Shown: in pieces, positions 5,742 to 11,419 of the stretch
Position numbering within the stretch: the first letter of the stretch is position 1
Layout: each line of letters opens with the position of its first letter
Assembly: GCA_025357775.1 (NCBI GenBank)
Contig: JANXOQ010000393.1
Span: forward strand, 1 to 11,419
Direction: 5' to 3'
DNA: 11,419 nucleotides
DNA from: Ferruginibacter sp.
GTDB lineage: Bacteria; Bacteroidota; Bacteroidia; Chitinophagales; Chitinophagaceae
Translations under genes and position numbers: made by a program
The notes under the pieces: model-generated
The model's input: the letters and a program-made list of their open reading frames with translations, nothing else
Databases searched by the model: none
What the model was told of the DNA's origin: nothing

Positions 5742-8168
5742 TTATTTTCTTACACTTGCGTTTAGTTGTGTTTCAAGCGATGCTATTATTTTATTCATCA
5801 TACTTTCTGTATCTGCATCCTCTAAAGTTTTTGTTTCATCACTAAAAGTAAAATTTACAGCCATTGATTTTTTATCATTTCCTAATTTTTCACTTTCAAA
5901 AATATCAAACAATTTTATTAATTTTAATAATTGTATTTTATTGGCTTTTATATTTTTTTCAATATCAGCATAAGCAATACTTTTATCTACAATTAAAGCC
6001 AAGTCTCTTTGTACAGAAGGAAATTTAGATAATTCTTTATAAGTAATATTTACTTTTTGGTTTAAGGTTAATACCTCATCCCACAAAATATCGGCAAACA
6101 ATACAGGTTCTTTTATGCCAAATTGTTTCAATATTTTTGTATTAATGTTACCTGTTTTACCAATTGTAATATTATTTGCTTTTATGCTTACGCCGTAATC
6201 CAAATCTTCATCAGTAACTATTTCTAAGTTAATATTTTTAATACCTGCATTGGCAAATATTTTTTCACATAATCCTTTTACATAATAAAAATCAGGTTTG
6301 CTCCCTTTTTGCTGCCAACCACCTTCGGTTACTGTACCACTTGTATAGATGGCTAAATGATTTTTTTCTTCATAAATACCAACACCCGTTGTATGATATG
6401 TTTTACCAAATTCAAACAATTTTAAATCCGTATTTTTTCTGTTAATGTTGTAAGCAATTACTTCCAACCCAGTTTGCAAAAGCGATGGACGCATTACATC
6501 TAAGTTTGCACTAAGGCTGTTAATCATTTTTACCGTATTGCCTAATGTAGCTTCGTTGTAATATTTACTATCGGTAATACTATTGGTAAATATTTCGCTA
6601 AAACCATTGCTAGCAAGGTAATTTGCCGTTTTTTCTGTAAGAGCTGCTCTCCCATTATCATTGTCTGAAGAAGGCGCAATAGAAATAGTGTTTGGTATTT
6701 CTATATTATCCAAACCATCTATTCGCATTATTTCTTCTACAATATCTGCAGGTATTGCAATATCAGTTTTGCTAAAAGGTACATTCATAAAAATTTCATC
6801 CACGCCTTCTTTTTGTATTTCAAAACCTAGTGCGGTTAAAATATTTTTGATAGTATCTGCATGATAATTTTTACCACTCAGTTTTTTTAGGTAATGATAT
6901 TTTAGTGCCACCGAAGTTTTTTCAGCAGGTGTTGGATAAACATCAATTATATCGCTGCTTATTTGTCCTCCTGCTATTTCTTTTATCATAAGTGCAGCAC
7001 GCTTCAATACATTTACCGTATTACTTATGTCCACACCTTTTTCAAAACGAGTGGCAGCATCTGTTCTAAGCCCATGCTTTAAAGATGTTTTACGAACCAC
7101 TTCATTGCTAAACCATGCACTTTCTAAAAAAATATTTACAGTATCGTTTTTTACGCCACTTTCTGCACCACCATACACACCTGCAATGCACATATTATCT
7201 TCTGCGTTTGCAATCATTAAATCTTCTGCAAATAATTTTCTATCTTTATTATCTAGTGTTTTAAAAGCTGAACCTTCCTTTGCATTTTTTACAACAATGC
7301 TATTGGCTTTTATTTTTGCAGCATCAAAAGCATGTAGTGGTTGCCCTGTTTCGTGCAAAATAAAATTGGTAACATCCACAATATTATTTATGGGCCTCAA
7401 CCCAATTGCTTTCAATTTATTTTGCAACCAAGCAGGACTTTCGCCTACTTTAATATTACTAATACTGATACCCGAATAGCGTTTGCAGGCATCGTTGTTT
7501 TCTATTTTTACATCAATTACCAACTCATTATTATCTGCTTTAAAATTATTTTTAAAAGGAGATACGGCACGCATTTCTGTTTTGTCATGATGCCAGAGGT
7601 ACGCACATACATCACGGGCTACACCAAGGTGACACATAGCATCCATACGGTTTGGCGTAAGGCCTATTTCGTAAATATAATCTGTGTAGGTTTCAAAAAG
7701 TTGCGCTGCTTTTGTTCCTGGTATTTTATCTGCATTCAACACCATAATACCATCATGGCTTTCTCCCAATCCAATTTCATCTTCTGCGCATATCATCCCA
7801 AAACTTTCTACACCACGTATTTTTGCTTTTTTTATTTGGAATGGCTCTCCGCTACTTGGGTACAACATTGCACCAACGGTAGCAACAATTACTTTTTGCC
7901 CTACAGCCACATTGCTTGCACCGCACACAATTTGCGAAGCTTCTTCAGTGCCAATATTTACGGTAGTTATTTTTAATTTATCTGCATCAGGGTGTTTTTC
8001 GCAGGTAAGCACTTCGCCTACAACAATTCCTTCAAGCCCACCTTTTAAAGATTCATATTTATGTAAGCTCTCCACTTCAAGCCCAATAGAAGTTAATATT
8101 TTGCTCAATCTCTCTGTATCTATTGTTACAGGTATATATTCACTAAGCCAATTGTAAGAAATAATCAT
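5742..8168 (-). CDS. pheT: Phenylalanine--tRNA ligase beta subunit
   Basis: 808 aa from the ATG at 8166-8168, a normal length. PheT pairs with PheS as an alpha2-beta2 enzyme that charges tRNA-Phe. Domains in order: N-terminal ISYNWLSEYIP; tRNA-binding OB fold (about 43-150, with CEKHPDADKLK and GMICAEDEIGLG); B3/4 editing region (about 225-400, with GLRPINNIVDVTNF from 256 and HETGQPLHAFD); FEKGVD near 375; B5 domain (about 419-489); catalytic-like core; and the C-terminal FDX-ACB anticodon-binding domain (about 710-808, KFPSVQRDLALIVD). A longer frame to a TTG at 8199-8201 is rejected because known proteins start at this ISYNWL position and the extension overlaps a promoter-like box. No pheS is in the window. 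The coiled-coil gene and zapA follow directly. Confidence 0.97.
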   Translation of the reverse strand: MIISYNWLSEYIPVTIDTERLSKILTSIGLEVESLHKYESLKGGLEGIVVGEVLTCEKHPDADKLKITTVNIGTEEASQIVCGASNVAVGQKVIVATVGAMLYPSSGEPFQIKKAKIRGVESFGMICAEDEIGLGESHDGIMVLNADKIPGTKAAQLFETYTDYIYEIGLTPNRMDAMCHLGVARDVCAYLWHHDKTEMRAVSPFKNNFKADNNELVIDVKIENNDACKRYSGISISNIKVGESPAWLQNKLKAIGLRPINNIVDVTNFILHETGQPLHAFDAAKIKANSIVVKNAKEGSAFKTLDNKDRKLFAEDLMIANAEDNMCIAGVYGGAESGVKNDTVNIFLESAWFSNEVVRKTSLKHGLRTDAATRFEKGVDISNTVNVLKRAALMIKEIAGGQISSDIIDVYPTPAEKTSVALKYHYLKKLSGKNYHADTIKNILTALGFEIQKEGVDEIFMNVPFSKTDIAIPADIVEEIMRIDGLDNIEIPNTISIAPSSDNDNGRAALTEKTANYLASNGFSEIFTNSITDSKYYNEATLGNTVKMINSLSANLDVMRPSLLQTGLEVIAYNINRKNTDLKLFEFGKTYHTTGVGIYEEKNHLAIYTSGTVTEGGWQQKGSKPDFYYVKGLCEKIFANAGIKNINLEIVTDEDLDYGVSIKANNITIGKTGNINTKILKQFGIKEPVLFADILWDEVLTLNQKVNITYKELSKFPSVQRDLALIVDKSIAYADIEKNIKANKIQLLKLIKLFDIFESEKLGNDKKSMAVNFTFSDETKTLEDADTESMMNKIIASLETQLNASVRK

Positions 8169-8190
8169 TTGTTGTGTAAAAGTTAAGTTG

Positions 8191-8198
8191 CGAAGATA
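8191..8198 (-). promoter_or_regulatory. -7 box of the pheT operon
   Basis: The minus strand reads TATCTTCG, five of six fixed positions of TAnnTTTG, ending 22 bp before the pheT ATG. No clear TTG is seen at the -33 distance. Confidence 0.4.
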
Positions 8199-8311
8199 CA
8201 AAATTTGAGATGGGTGGAAGAGTTGGGTTTTTGCTTTTTAGTTCACAAATTACAAGCCATCAAAAATGATAACTTATAGGATGTTAAATTTTATTTTTAA
8301 GCAAGTAATAG

Positions 8312-8330
8312 GCTCTTCATATAAGAGAGC
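8312..8330. other. Weak hairpin in the pheT / AraC-type gene gap
   Basis: GCTCT (8312-8316) and AGAGC (8326-8330) can pair around a 9-nt loop. It lies about 105 bp after the AraC-type stop codon on the minus strand and has no T-run, so it is at most a weak 3' end structure. The rest of the 267-bp gap (8169-8435) is AT-rich with no gene or repeat that I can see apart from the pheT -7 box. Confidence 0.25.
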
Positions 8331-8435
8331 ATTTAATTTGCATTTGGTAATTTTTTATTATTGACAACATCTTTTATTAATTCGTTATCTAATTTTCTTT
8401 TAAGGAACTAGCCACTAAACAAAACTTTTTATTAA

Positions 8436-9380
8436 TTATCTCAACAACAACTCACAAGGCTTTATCCCTGTTTGTTTTTTAAAAGCTGTGCTAAAATGAG
8501 AAATAGAAGAATAGCCGAGTAAGTGAGAAACTTCTGTTACACTTAAGCCTTTTTCGTACAATAAATACTTTGCATGCTCCATGCGTTGGCTTTGGTAAAA
8601 ATCAAAAATTGTGGTGCCAAATATTTCTTTGAAACCTTTTTTAAGATAGCATTCATTTATAGCTACTTTTCGGCTAAGCGCCTTTATGGTAATGGGTTCG
8701 CCAATATGTTCTAATAATATTTTTCTTGCATTAATTATTTTTTCTCTGTCTTCCACATTTTCTAAAAACTTACATACAAAATTAGTTTCTTCTTTTTCTC
8801 CCAGCATACAATCCATGCTATACAAGAGCAACATTTGCATTTGTGCATTCACAAAAATATTGGCAGAGCTGTCAGTAAAAGTATGATTTAAAAGCGCCTC
8901 TATCACCATTCTTGTTTTACCACAAAGAGGTAATATTTTGGTAAAAGAACTTGTGTGCCTAAATGCTATTACATCATCAGAGAATATTTGAGTATTTTTA
9001 TTAGCCTTGGCAAATTGTTGTAAGTATGAAGGTGTAAAACTAAAACTTAACACATCTATACTATCTACTTTATCAGAGCAATTGTATGTACCATTTAATT
9101 TGCAAGCGTCACATTCAGTTTGCTTTTGCTTACAATACACATTGCCACTCACACAAAATTTTAGCTGTAGCATATTTTCAAAAGCATCATTTTTTACATA
9201 TTGGTATTCTAAAATACCAGTATCATCAATAGAAAATTGAGGTAAACGTTTGTATCTTTTTATGGAGTAAGTAATAGACCCTGGTACGGAGCGTTCGGTT
9301 TCATGCAGCACCTGCAACTCATCGTATAAAATGGGTTGTTTTTGTGCAATAGTTAATATATCGTTCCCTAAAACTTTCAT
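8436..9380 (-). CDS. AraC-family transcriptional regulator with an N-terminal cysteine cluster
   Basis: 314 aa. The C-terminal AraC DNA-binding domain (about 213-314) has both helix-turn-helix units: ITIKALSRKVAINECYLKKGF (from 230) and LSVTEVSHLLGYSSISHFS (279-297) followed by AFKKQTGIKP, the family signature. The N-terminal part (1-200) is a sensor region; the stretch LSFSFTPSYLQQF (111-123) recalls the PchR-like subgroup, which senses iron-siderophore, but that is a loose resemblance. The odd part is a run of five Cys in 26 residues: Cys76, Cys83, Cys90, Cys93 and Cys101, giving C-x6-C-x6-C-x2-C-x7-C. This could hold Zn or an Fe-S cluster, or act as a thiol switch. Upstream, on the same strand, lies pirin with 139 bp between; the regulator may control pirin or itself. 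I find no good promoter box for it. Confidence 0.9.
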   Translation of the reverse strand: MKVLGNDILTIAQKQPILYDELQVLHETERSVPGSITYSIKRYKRLPQFSIDDTGILEYQYVKNDAFENMLQLKFCVSGNVYCKQKQTECDACKLNGTYNCSDKVDSIDVLSFSFTPSYLQQFAKANKNTQIFSDDVIAFRHTSSFTKILPLCGKTRMVIEALLNHTFTDSSANIFVNAQMQMLLLYSMDCMLGEKEETNFVCKFLENVEDREKIINARKILLEHIGEPITIKALSRKVAINECYLKKGFKEIFGTTIFDFYQSQRMEHAKYLLYEKGLSVTEVSHLLGYSSISHFSTAFKKQTGIKPCELLLR

Positions 9381-9471
9381 GTAATGATGTAAATTTAAAC
9401 AAGTAAAGGTTATTAGTTTTATAAGATTAAAAATTTAACAGAATAATGAAGGAATATTTCTAAATTATTTT

Positions 9472-9484
9472 CAAAACAGTTTTG
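9472..9484. promoter_or_regulatory. Short palindrome between pirin and the AraC-type gene
   Basis: CAAAACAGTTTTG has 6-bp arms around one base, 92 bp upstream of the AraC-type ATG and 36 bp after the pirin stop codon. A run of eight T follows on the plus strand, where no gene ends; on the minus strand no T-run follows. It may be a binding site, but such sequences arise easily in AT-rich DNA. Confidence 0.25.
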
Positions 9485-9519
9485 TTTTTTTTCAAATATG
9501 CTGTAAATCAAAAAAGATA

Positions 9520-10236
9520 TTAAAAACCGTTCATCGGTACTTCTACCGCCAATAACTCTGCATCTTCTAATACTTTTATTTCAAAACTATTAGTATCTGC
9601 AATGCCGACTGCATCTTTTTCTGAAAACTTTACTTCACCAATTTCTATGCTGCCTTTTATTACAATTAAATAAACACCATTTTCTTTGAAAGCGTTTTCG
9701 TAGCTAATTTTTTTGCCCGCTTTAATGTTGGCCAATGCAAAACGTGCATCTTGGTTTATCCATAACGCATTATCTGTTTCTAATGGTGAAACGACTACTT
9801 GCCATTTACCTTCTCTTTCTTTAATTTCAAAAGTTCGTTGGTCATACCTTGGTGTAATATTTTTTTTCTTTGGAAAAACCCATAATTGAAAAAGGGTTAC
9901 AGGCTCTGAAATACTTTCGTTTGCTTCGCTGTGTTGCACGCCAGTACCTGCGCTCATTATTTGCACATCTCCTGCTTGTATTATGCCTGCACCTCCTGTG
10001 CTGTCTTTATGTTTTAATGCACCGGTAAATGGAATGGTTACAATTTCCATATTATCATGTGGGTGGGTAGGAAATGCACCGCCGCCAGCTATCCAATCAT
10101 CATTTAAAACTCGTAATGCCCCAAAATGTATTTTATTAGGATTTTGCCAACCACCAAAACTAAAGTAATGTGCAGCTTTTAGCCAGCCATGGTTAGCTGT
10201 ACCTCTTTCGTTTGCTCTTGTTATTGTTGTTTTCAT
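9520..10236 (-). CDS. Pirin family protein (YhhW-like, putative quercetin 2,3-dioxygenase)
   Basis: 238 aa, close to the short bacterial pirins such as YhhW. Pirins are bicupin proteins that bind one metal ion in the N-terminal cupin; some cleave quercetin, others act as redox- or iron-linked regulators, so the physiological substrate is unknown. The metal site is intact: His58 and His60 in PTHPHDNMEIVT, His102 and Glu104 in GTGVQHSE. GDVQIMSAGTG (89-99) and the LFQLWV segment (115-120) are typical. The second cupin (about 125-235) has no metal residues, as usual in the short form. No signal peptide, so cytoplasmic. The ATG at 10234-10236 begins the normal KTTITRANERG-type N terminus. A 20-bp palindrome lies 24 bp upstream and repeat copy B beyond it. 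The next gene is the Cys-rich AraC-type regulator. Confidence 0.93.
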   Translation of the reverse strand: MKTTITRANERGTANHGWLKAAHYFSFGGWQNPNKIHFGALRVLNDDWIAGGGAFPTHPHDNMEIVTIPFTGALKHKDSTGGAGIIQAGDVQIMSAGTGVQHSEANESISEPVTLFQLWVFPKKKNITPRYDQRTFEIKEREGKWQVVVSPLETDNALWINQDARFALANIKAGKKISYENAFKENGVYLIVIKGSIEIGEVKFSEKDAVGIADTNSFEIKVLEDAELLAVEVPMNGF

Positions 10237-10260
10237 TTTTGTTTGCTTAATATTTAAACA

Positions 10261-10280
10261 TCAATTAGTATACCAATTGA
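10261..10280. promoter_or_regulatory. Operator-like 20-bp palindrome upstream of pirin
   Basis: Half-sites TCAATTAGTA and TACCAATTGA are reverse complements at 9 of 10 positions, with no spacer. The site starts 24 bp upstream of the pirin ATG, a place suited to repression. The symmetry suggests a dimeric regulator; AraC proteins usually bind asymmetric direct repeats, so the neighbouring regulator is not the obvious ligand. Confidence 0.5.
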
Positions 10281-10313
10281 AAATTTGTCATTCATTTAAT
10301 TTTCAAAAATGCG

Positions 10314-10471
10314 TAATCTATTGCATAATAAAAGATGAATAAAGATATGCTGATGAAATGTGCGACGCCAATGGAGATGCACATAGCTGTGTTTTAGCTT
10401 GGATAATTCAAACACTTCGTGTTTGGATTTTCTAAAAAAATCACACCCCTACTTTTCCAAAGGAAAGTAAC
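10314..10471 (-). repeat. Dispersed intergenic repeat, copy B
   Basis: Same element as at 493-674, same orientation. The 75-bp core (10314-10388) is 91% identical to copy A. It has the ATGTGC/GCACAT hairpin (10358-10384), then a second hairpin with arms 10405-10415 and 10419-10429 around TTC, 11 pairs with one G:T. That hairpin shares position with copy A but has mostly different paired bases. The outer part is about 24 bp shorter than in copy A. It makes up half of the 306-bp gap between scpA and pirin; the rest of that gap holds the palindrome and the scpA terminators described separately. Confidence 0.85.
10340..10371 (-). promoter_or_regulatory. Candidate promoter inside repeat copy B, reading toward pirin
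   Basis: On the minus strand TTG (10369-10371), 21 bp, then TATCTTTA (10340-10347), identical in boxes and spacing to copy A. A transcript from here would have a leader of about 95 nt crossing the palindrome at 10261-10280 before the pirin ATG. Confidence 0.35.
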
Positions 10472-10499
10472 CAGACGGTAATATTGCATAGCTTGTAAA

Positions 10500-10535
10500 A
10501 GTATCAGATACTAAAAATCCTCCTTCGGGAGATTT
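10500..10535 (-). terminator. Tandem terminators after scpA
   Basis: Eight nt after the scpA stop codon, CTCC and GGAG pair around a four-base loop (TTCG on the plus strand), extended by AAAT/ATTT past one bulged base (10515-10535). Five T follow in transcript sense. A second hairpin AGTAT/ATACT (10500-10512) comes right after, followed by TTTT. Both point to intrinsic termination of scpA on the minus strand. Confidence 0.7.
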
Positions 10536-10542
10536 AGGGAGT

Positions 10543-11346
10543 TTAATTTAGATGGCTAAAATCATCAGCCGTTAGCATGGTGCTTTGGTCTTCTTCTCTT
10601 TCTTCATTGTATTCAATAATAAAATTGTTTCTGCCTTCGCCTATAAGTATGTGTAAAAATTTTTGCTGTACCAGCTCTAGCATATTTAAAAAAATAAATA
10701 TAGCATGTATGCGGCTTTCGCAGTTGTCAAATATTTTTTCGAAGGCTAAAGTTTTTTGCTCTCTGCTTATGTGTAACATGTGCTCACGCACGCCTTCCAT
10801 TGTGTAGTTGTATTGTACAACGGTGTGCACAGGCTTAAAGTTTTTTTCTCTCAAACGAAGGGCTACTCTTTCAAAAGCCTTCATTAATTTAAATAAGGTT
10901 ACGGTTTGTATTTCTGTTCCTTCTCCTGCTTCTTCGCCAATAATAGTGAGTTCTTTCTGCAAGTTTCCACGCTTTAGCATTAGCATGCGTACGGCCTCCA
11001 TTTCTGCCATTTGTACAGAAGCTTCTTTATACTTTTTGTATTCTAAAATTTTATCTATTAATTCTTGTCTTGGGTCTATTTCGTTGCCTTGTGCGTCTAT
11101 TTCTTTGCGTGGTAAAAGCATTTTTGCTTTTATGCGCATAAGTGTACTTATAAATAAAATAAACTCACTTCCAAGTTCTATATTTAACTTTTCACTTTTG
11201 TGAATATGATCTAGAAACTCGTTGGTAATTTTTGTAATAGGAATATTGTAAATATCTAGTTCATCTCTTTCTATAAAAAAAAGCAGTAAGTCAAAAGGAC
11301 CTTCAAATTCTTCTAGCTTTATTTGGTATGATTCGGTTGTAGCCAC
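10543..11346 (-). CDS. scpA: Segregation and condensation protein ScpA
   Basis: 267 aa, normal for the family. ScpA is the kleisin that, with ScpB, bridges the SMC heads in the bacterial condensin. The N-terminal domain is clear: FEGPFDLLLFFIERDELDI (14-32), IPITKITNEFLDHI, and EFILFISTLMRIKAKMLLP (61-79). The middle is charged and helical (about 95-200). The C-terminal winged helix (about 200-250) carries FIFLNMLELVQQKFL. The start is GTG at 11344-11346: no ATG lies nearby, an in-frame stop occurs 15 nt upstream, and the protein then begins nine residues before the conserved IKLEEFEGPFDLLL block, as expected. No scpB is in the window. A strong hairpin lies only 26 nt upstream of the start, which may matter for its expression. 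Confidence 0.95.
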   Translation of the reverse strand: MATTESYQIKLEEFEGPFDLLLFFIERDELDIYNIPITKITNEFLDHIHKSEKLNIELGSEFILFISTLMRIKAKMLLPRKEIDAQGNEIDPRQELIDKILEYKKYKEASVQMAEMEAVRMLMLKRGNLQKELTIIGEEAGEGTEIQTVTLFKLMKAFERVALRLREKNFKPVHTVVQYNYTMEGVREHMLHISREQKTLAFEKIFDNCESRIHAIFIFLNMLELVQQKFLHILIGEGRNNFIIEYNEEREEDQSTMLTADDFSHLN

Positions 11347-11360
11347 TTTTAAAAAAATTT

Positions 11361-11393
11361 ATAAAAAACAATCCCGATGGCTGTGCCATCGGG
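11361..11393 (-). terminator. Intrinsic terminator of the upstream gene, in the scpA leader
   Basis: CCCGATGGC (11373-11381) pairs perfectly with GCCATCGGG (11385-11393) around a 3-nt loop. In minus-strand sense it is followed by ATTGTTTTTTA, a good intrinsic terminator. The T-run ends about 16 nt before the scpA GTG, leaving no room for a promoter between them. It could therefore also act as an attenuator of scpA. Confidence 0.75.
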
Positions 11394-11419
11394 TTGCAAA
11401 TGTATTAGTTATTTGAGTT

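Noticed and set aside
7027..7479. 150-aa plus-strand open frame with apparent membrane segments
   Set aside because: Antisense shadow of pheT; hydrophobicity arises from complementary codons.
7341..7976. 211-aa plus-strand open frame
   Set aside because: It lies fully inside pheT on the opposite strand, whose protein is conserved throughout; composition is biased and no domain is visible.
8169..8201. Eleven-codon N-terminal extension of pheT to a TTG start
   Set aside because: PheT proteins begin at the ISYNWL block; the extension overlaps the TATCTTCG promoter box and the ATG at 8166-8168 fits the family.
9472..9492. Palindrome plus T-run as a plus-strand terminator
   Set aside because: No gene on the plus strand ends there and the stem would be only five A/T-rich pairs.
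10808..11203. 131-aa plus-strand open frame
   Set aside because: Antisense to scpA, Ser- and Ile-rich, no motif, no promoter or neighbour supporting it.
1..11419. Defence island, prophage, toxin-antitoxin or CRISPR system
   Set aside because: All genes fit core functions, no array of regular repeats, integrase, transposase or paired small genes of that type is visible.

Overview
The window looks like chromosomal core DNA from a low-GC member of the Bacteroidota, probably near Chitinophagaceae (family level is an inference). The evidence is the gene pair zapA plus a small coiled-coil gene behind pheT, a PorE-like TPR/beta-propeller/OmpA protein, an arginase-like protein of the type common in this phylum, and promoter-like TAnnTTTG boxes with almost no Shine-Dalgarno sites. 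Every gene I accept is on the minus strand; plus-strand open frames are shadows.

Reading from right to left (the direction of transcription): a hairpin terminator from a gene outside the window sits in the scpA leader (11361-11393). Then come scpA (chromosome condensation, GTG start), tandem terminators, a dispersed repeat (copy B), a 20-bp operator-like palindrome and a pirin gene. An AraC-type regulator with an unusual cysteine cluster follows. After a 267-bp gap comes the operon pheT, coiled-coil gene, zapA, with spacings of 2 nt and a 1-nt overlap. Next is a two-gene unit, PorE-like gene then dprA (21 nt apart). It is followed by a degenerate arginase-family gene, a second copy (A) of the dispersed repeat, and the 5' part of a dacB-like D-alanyl-D-alanine carboxypeptidase cut by the left window edge.

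Most genes are housekeeping: translation (pheT), division (zapA and its partner), cell wall (dacB), chromosome segregation (scpA), DNA uptake or recombination (dprA) and envelope (PorE-like). I see no phage, transposase, CRISPR array, tRNA or rRNA. The parts most worth a second look are (1) the two-copy intergenic repeat, whose 75-bp core is 91% identical and which carries a promoter-like pair of boxes plus a hairpin that keeps its pairing while its sequence changes; (2) the pirin / Cys-cluster AraC pair with a near-perfect palindrome in front of pirin; (3) the arginase-like protein that has lost three of the six metal ligands; and (4) the coiled-coil protein coupled to zapA.
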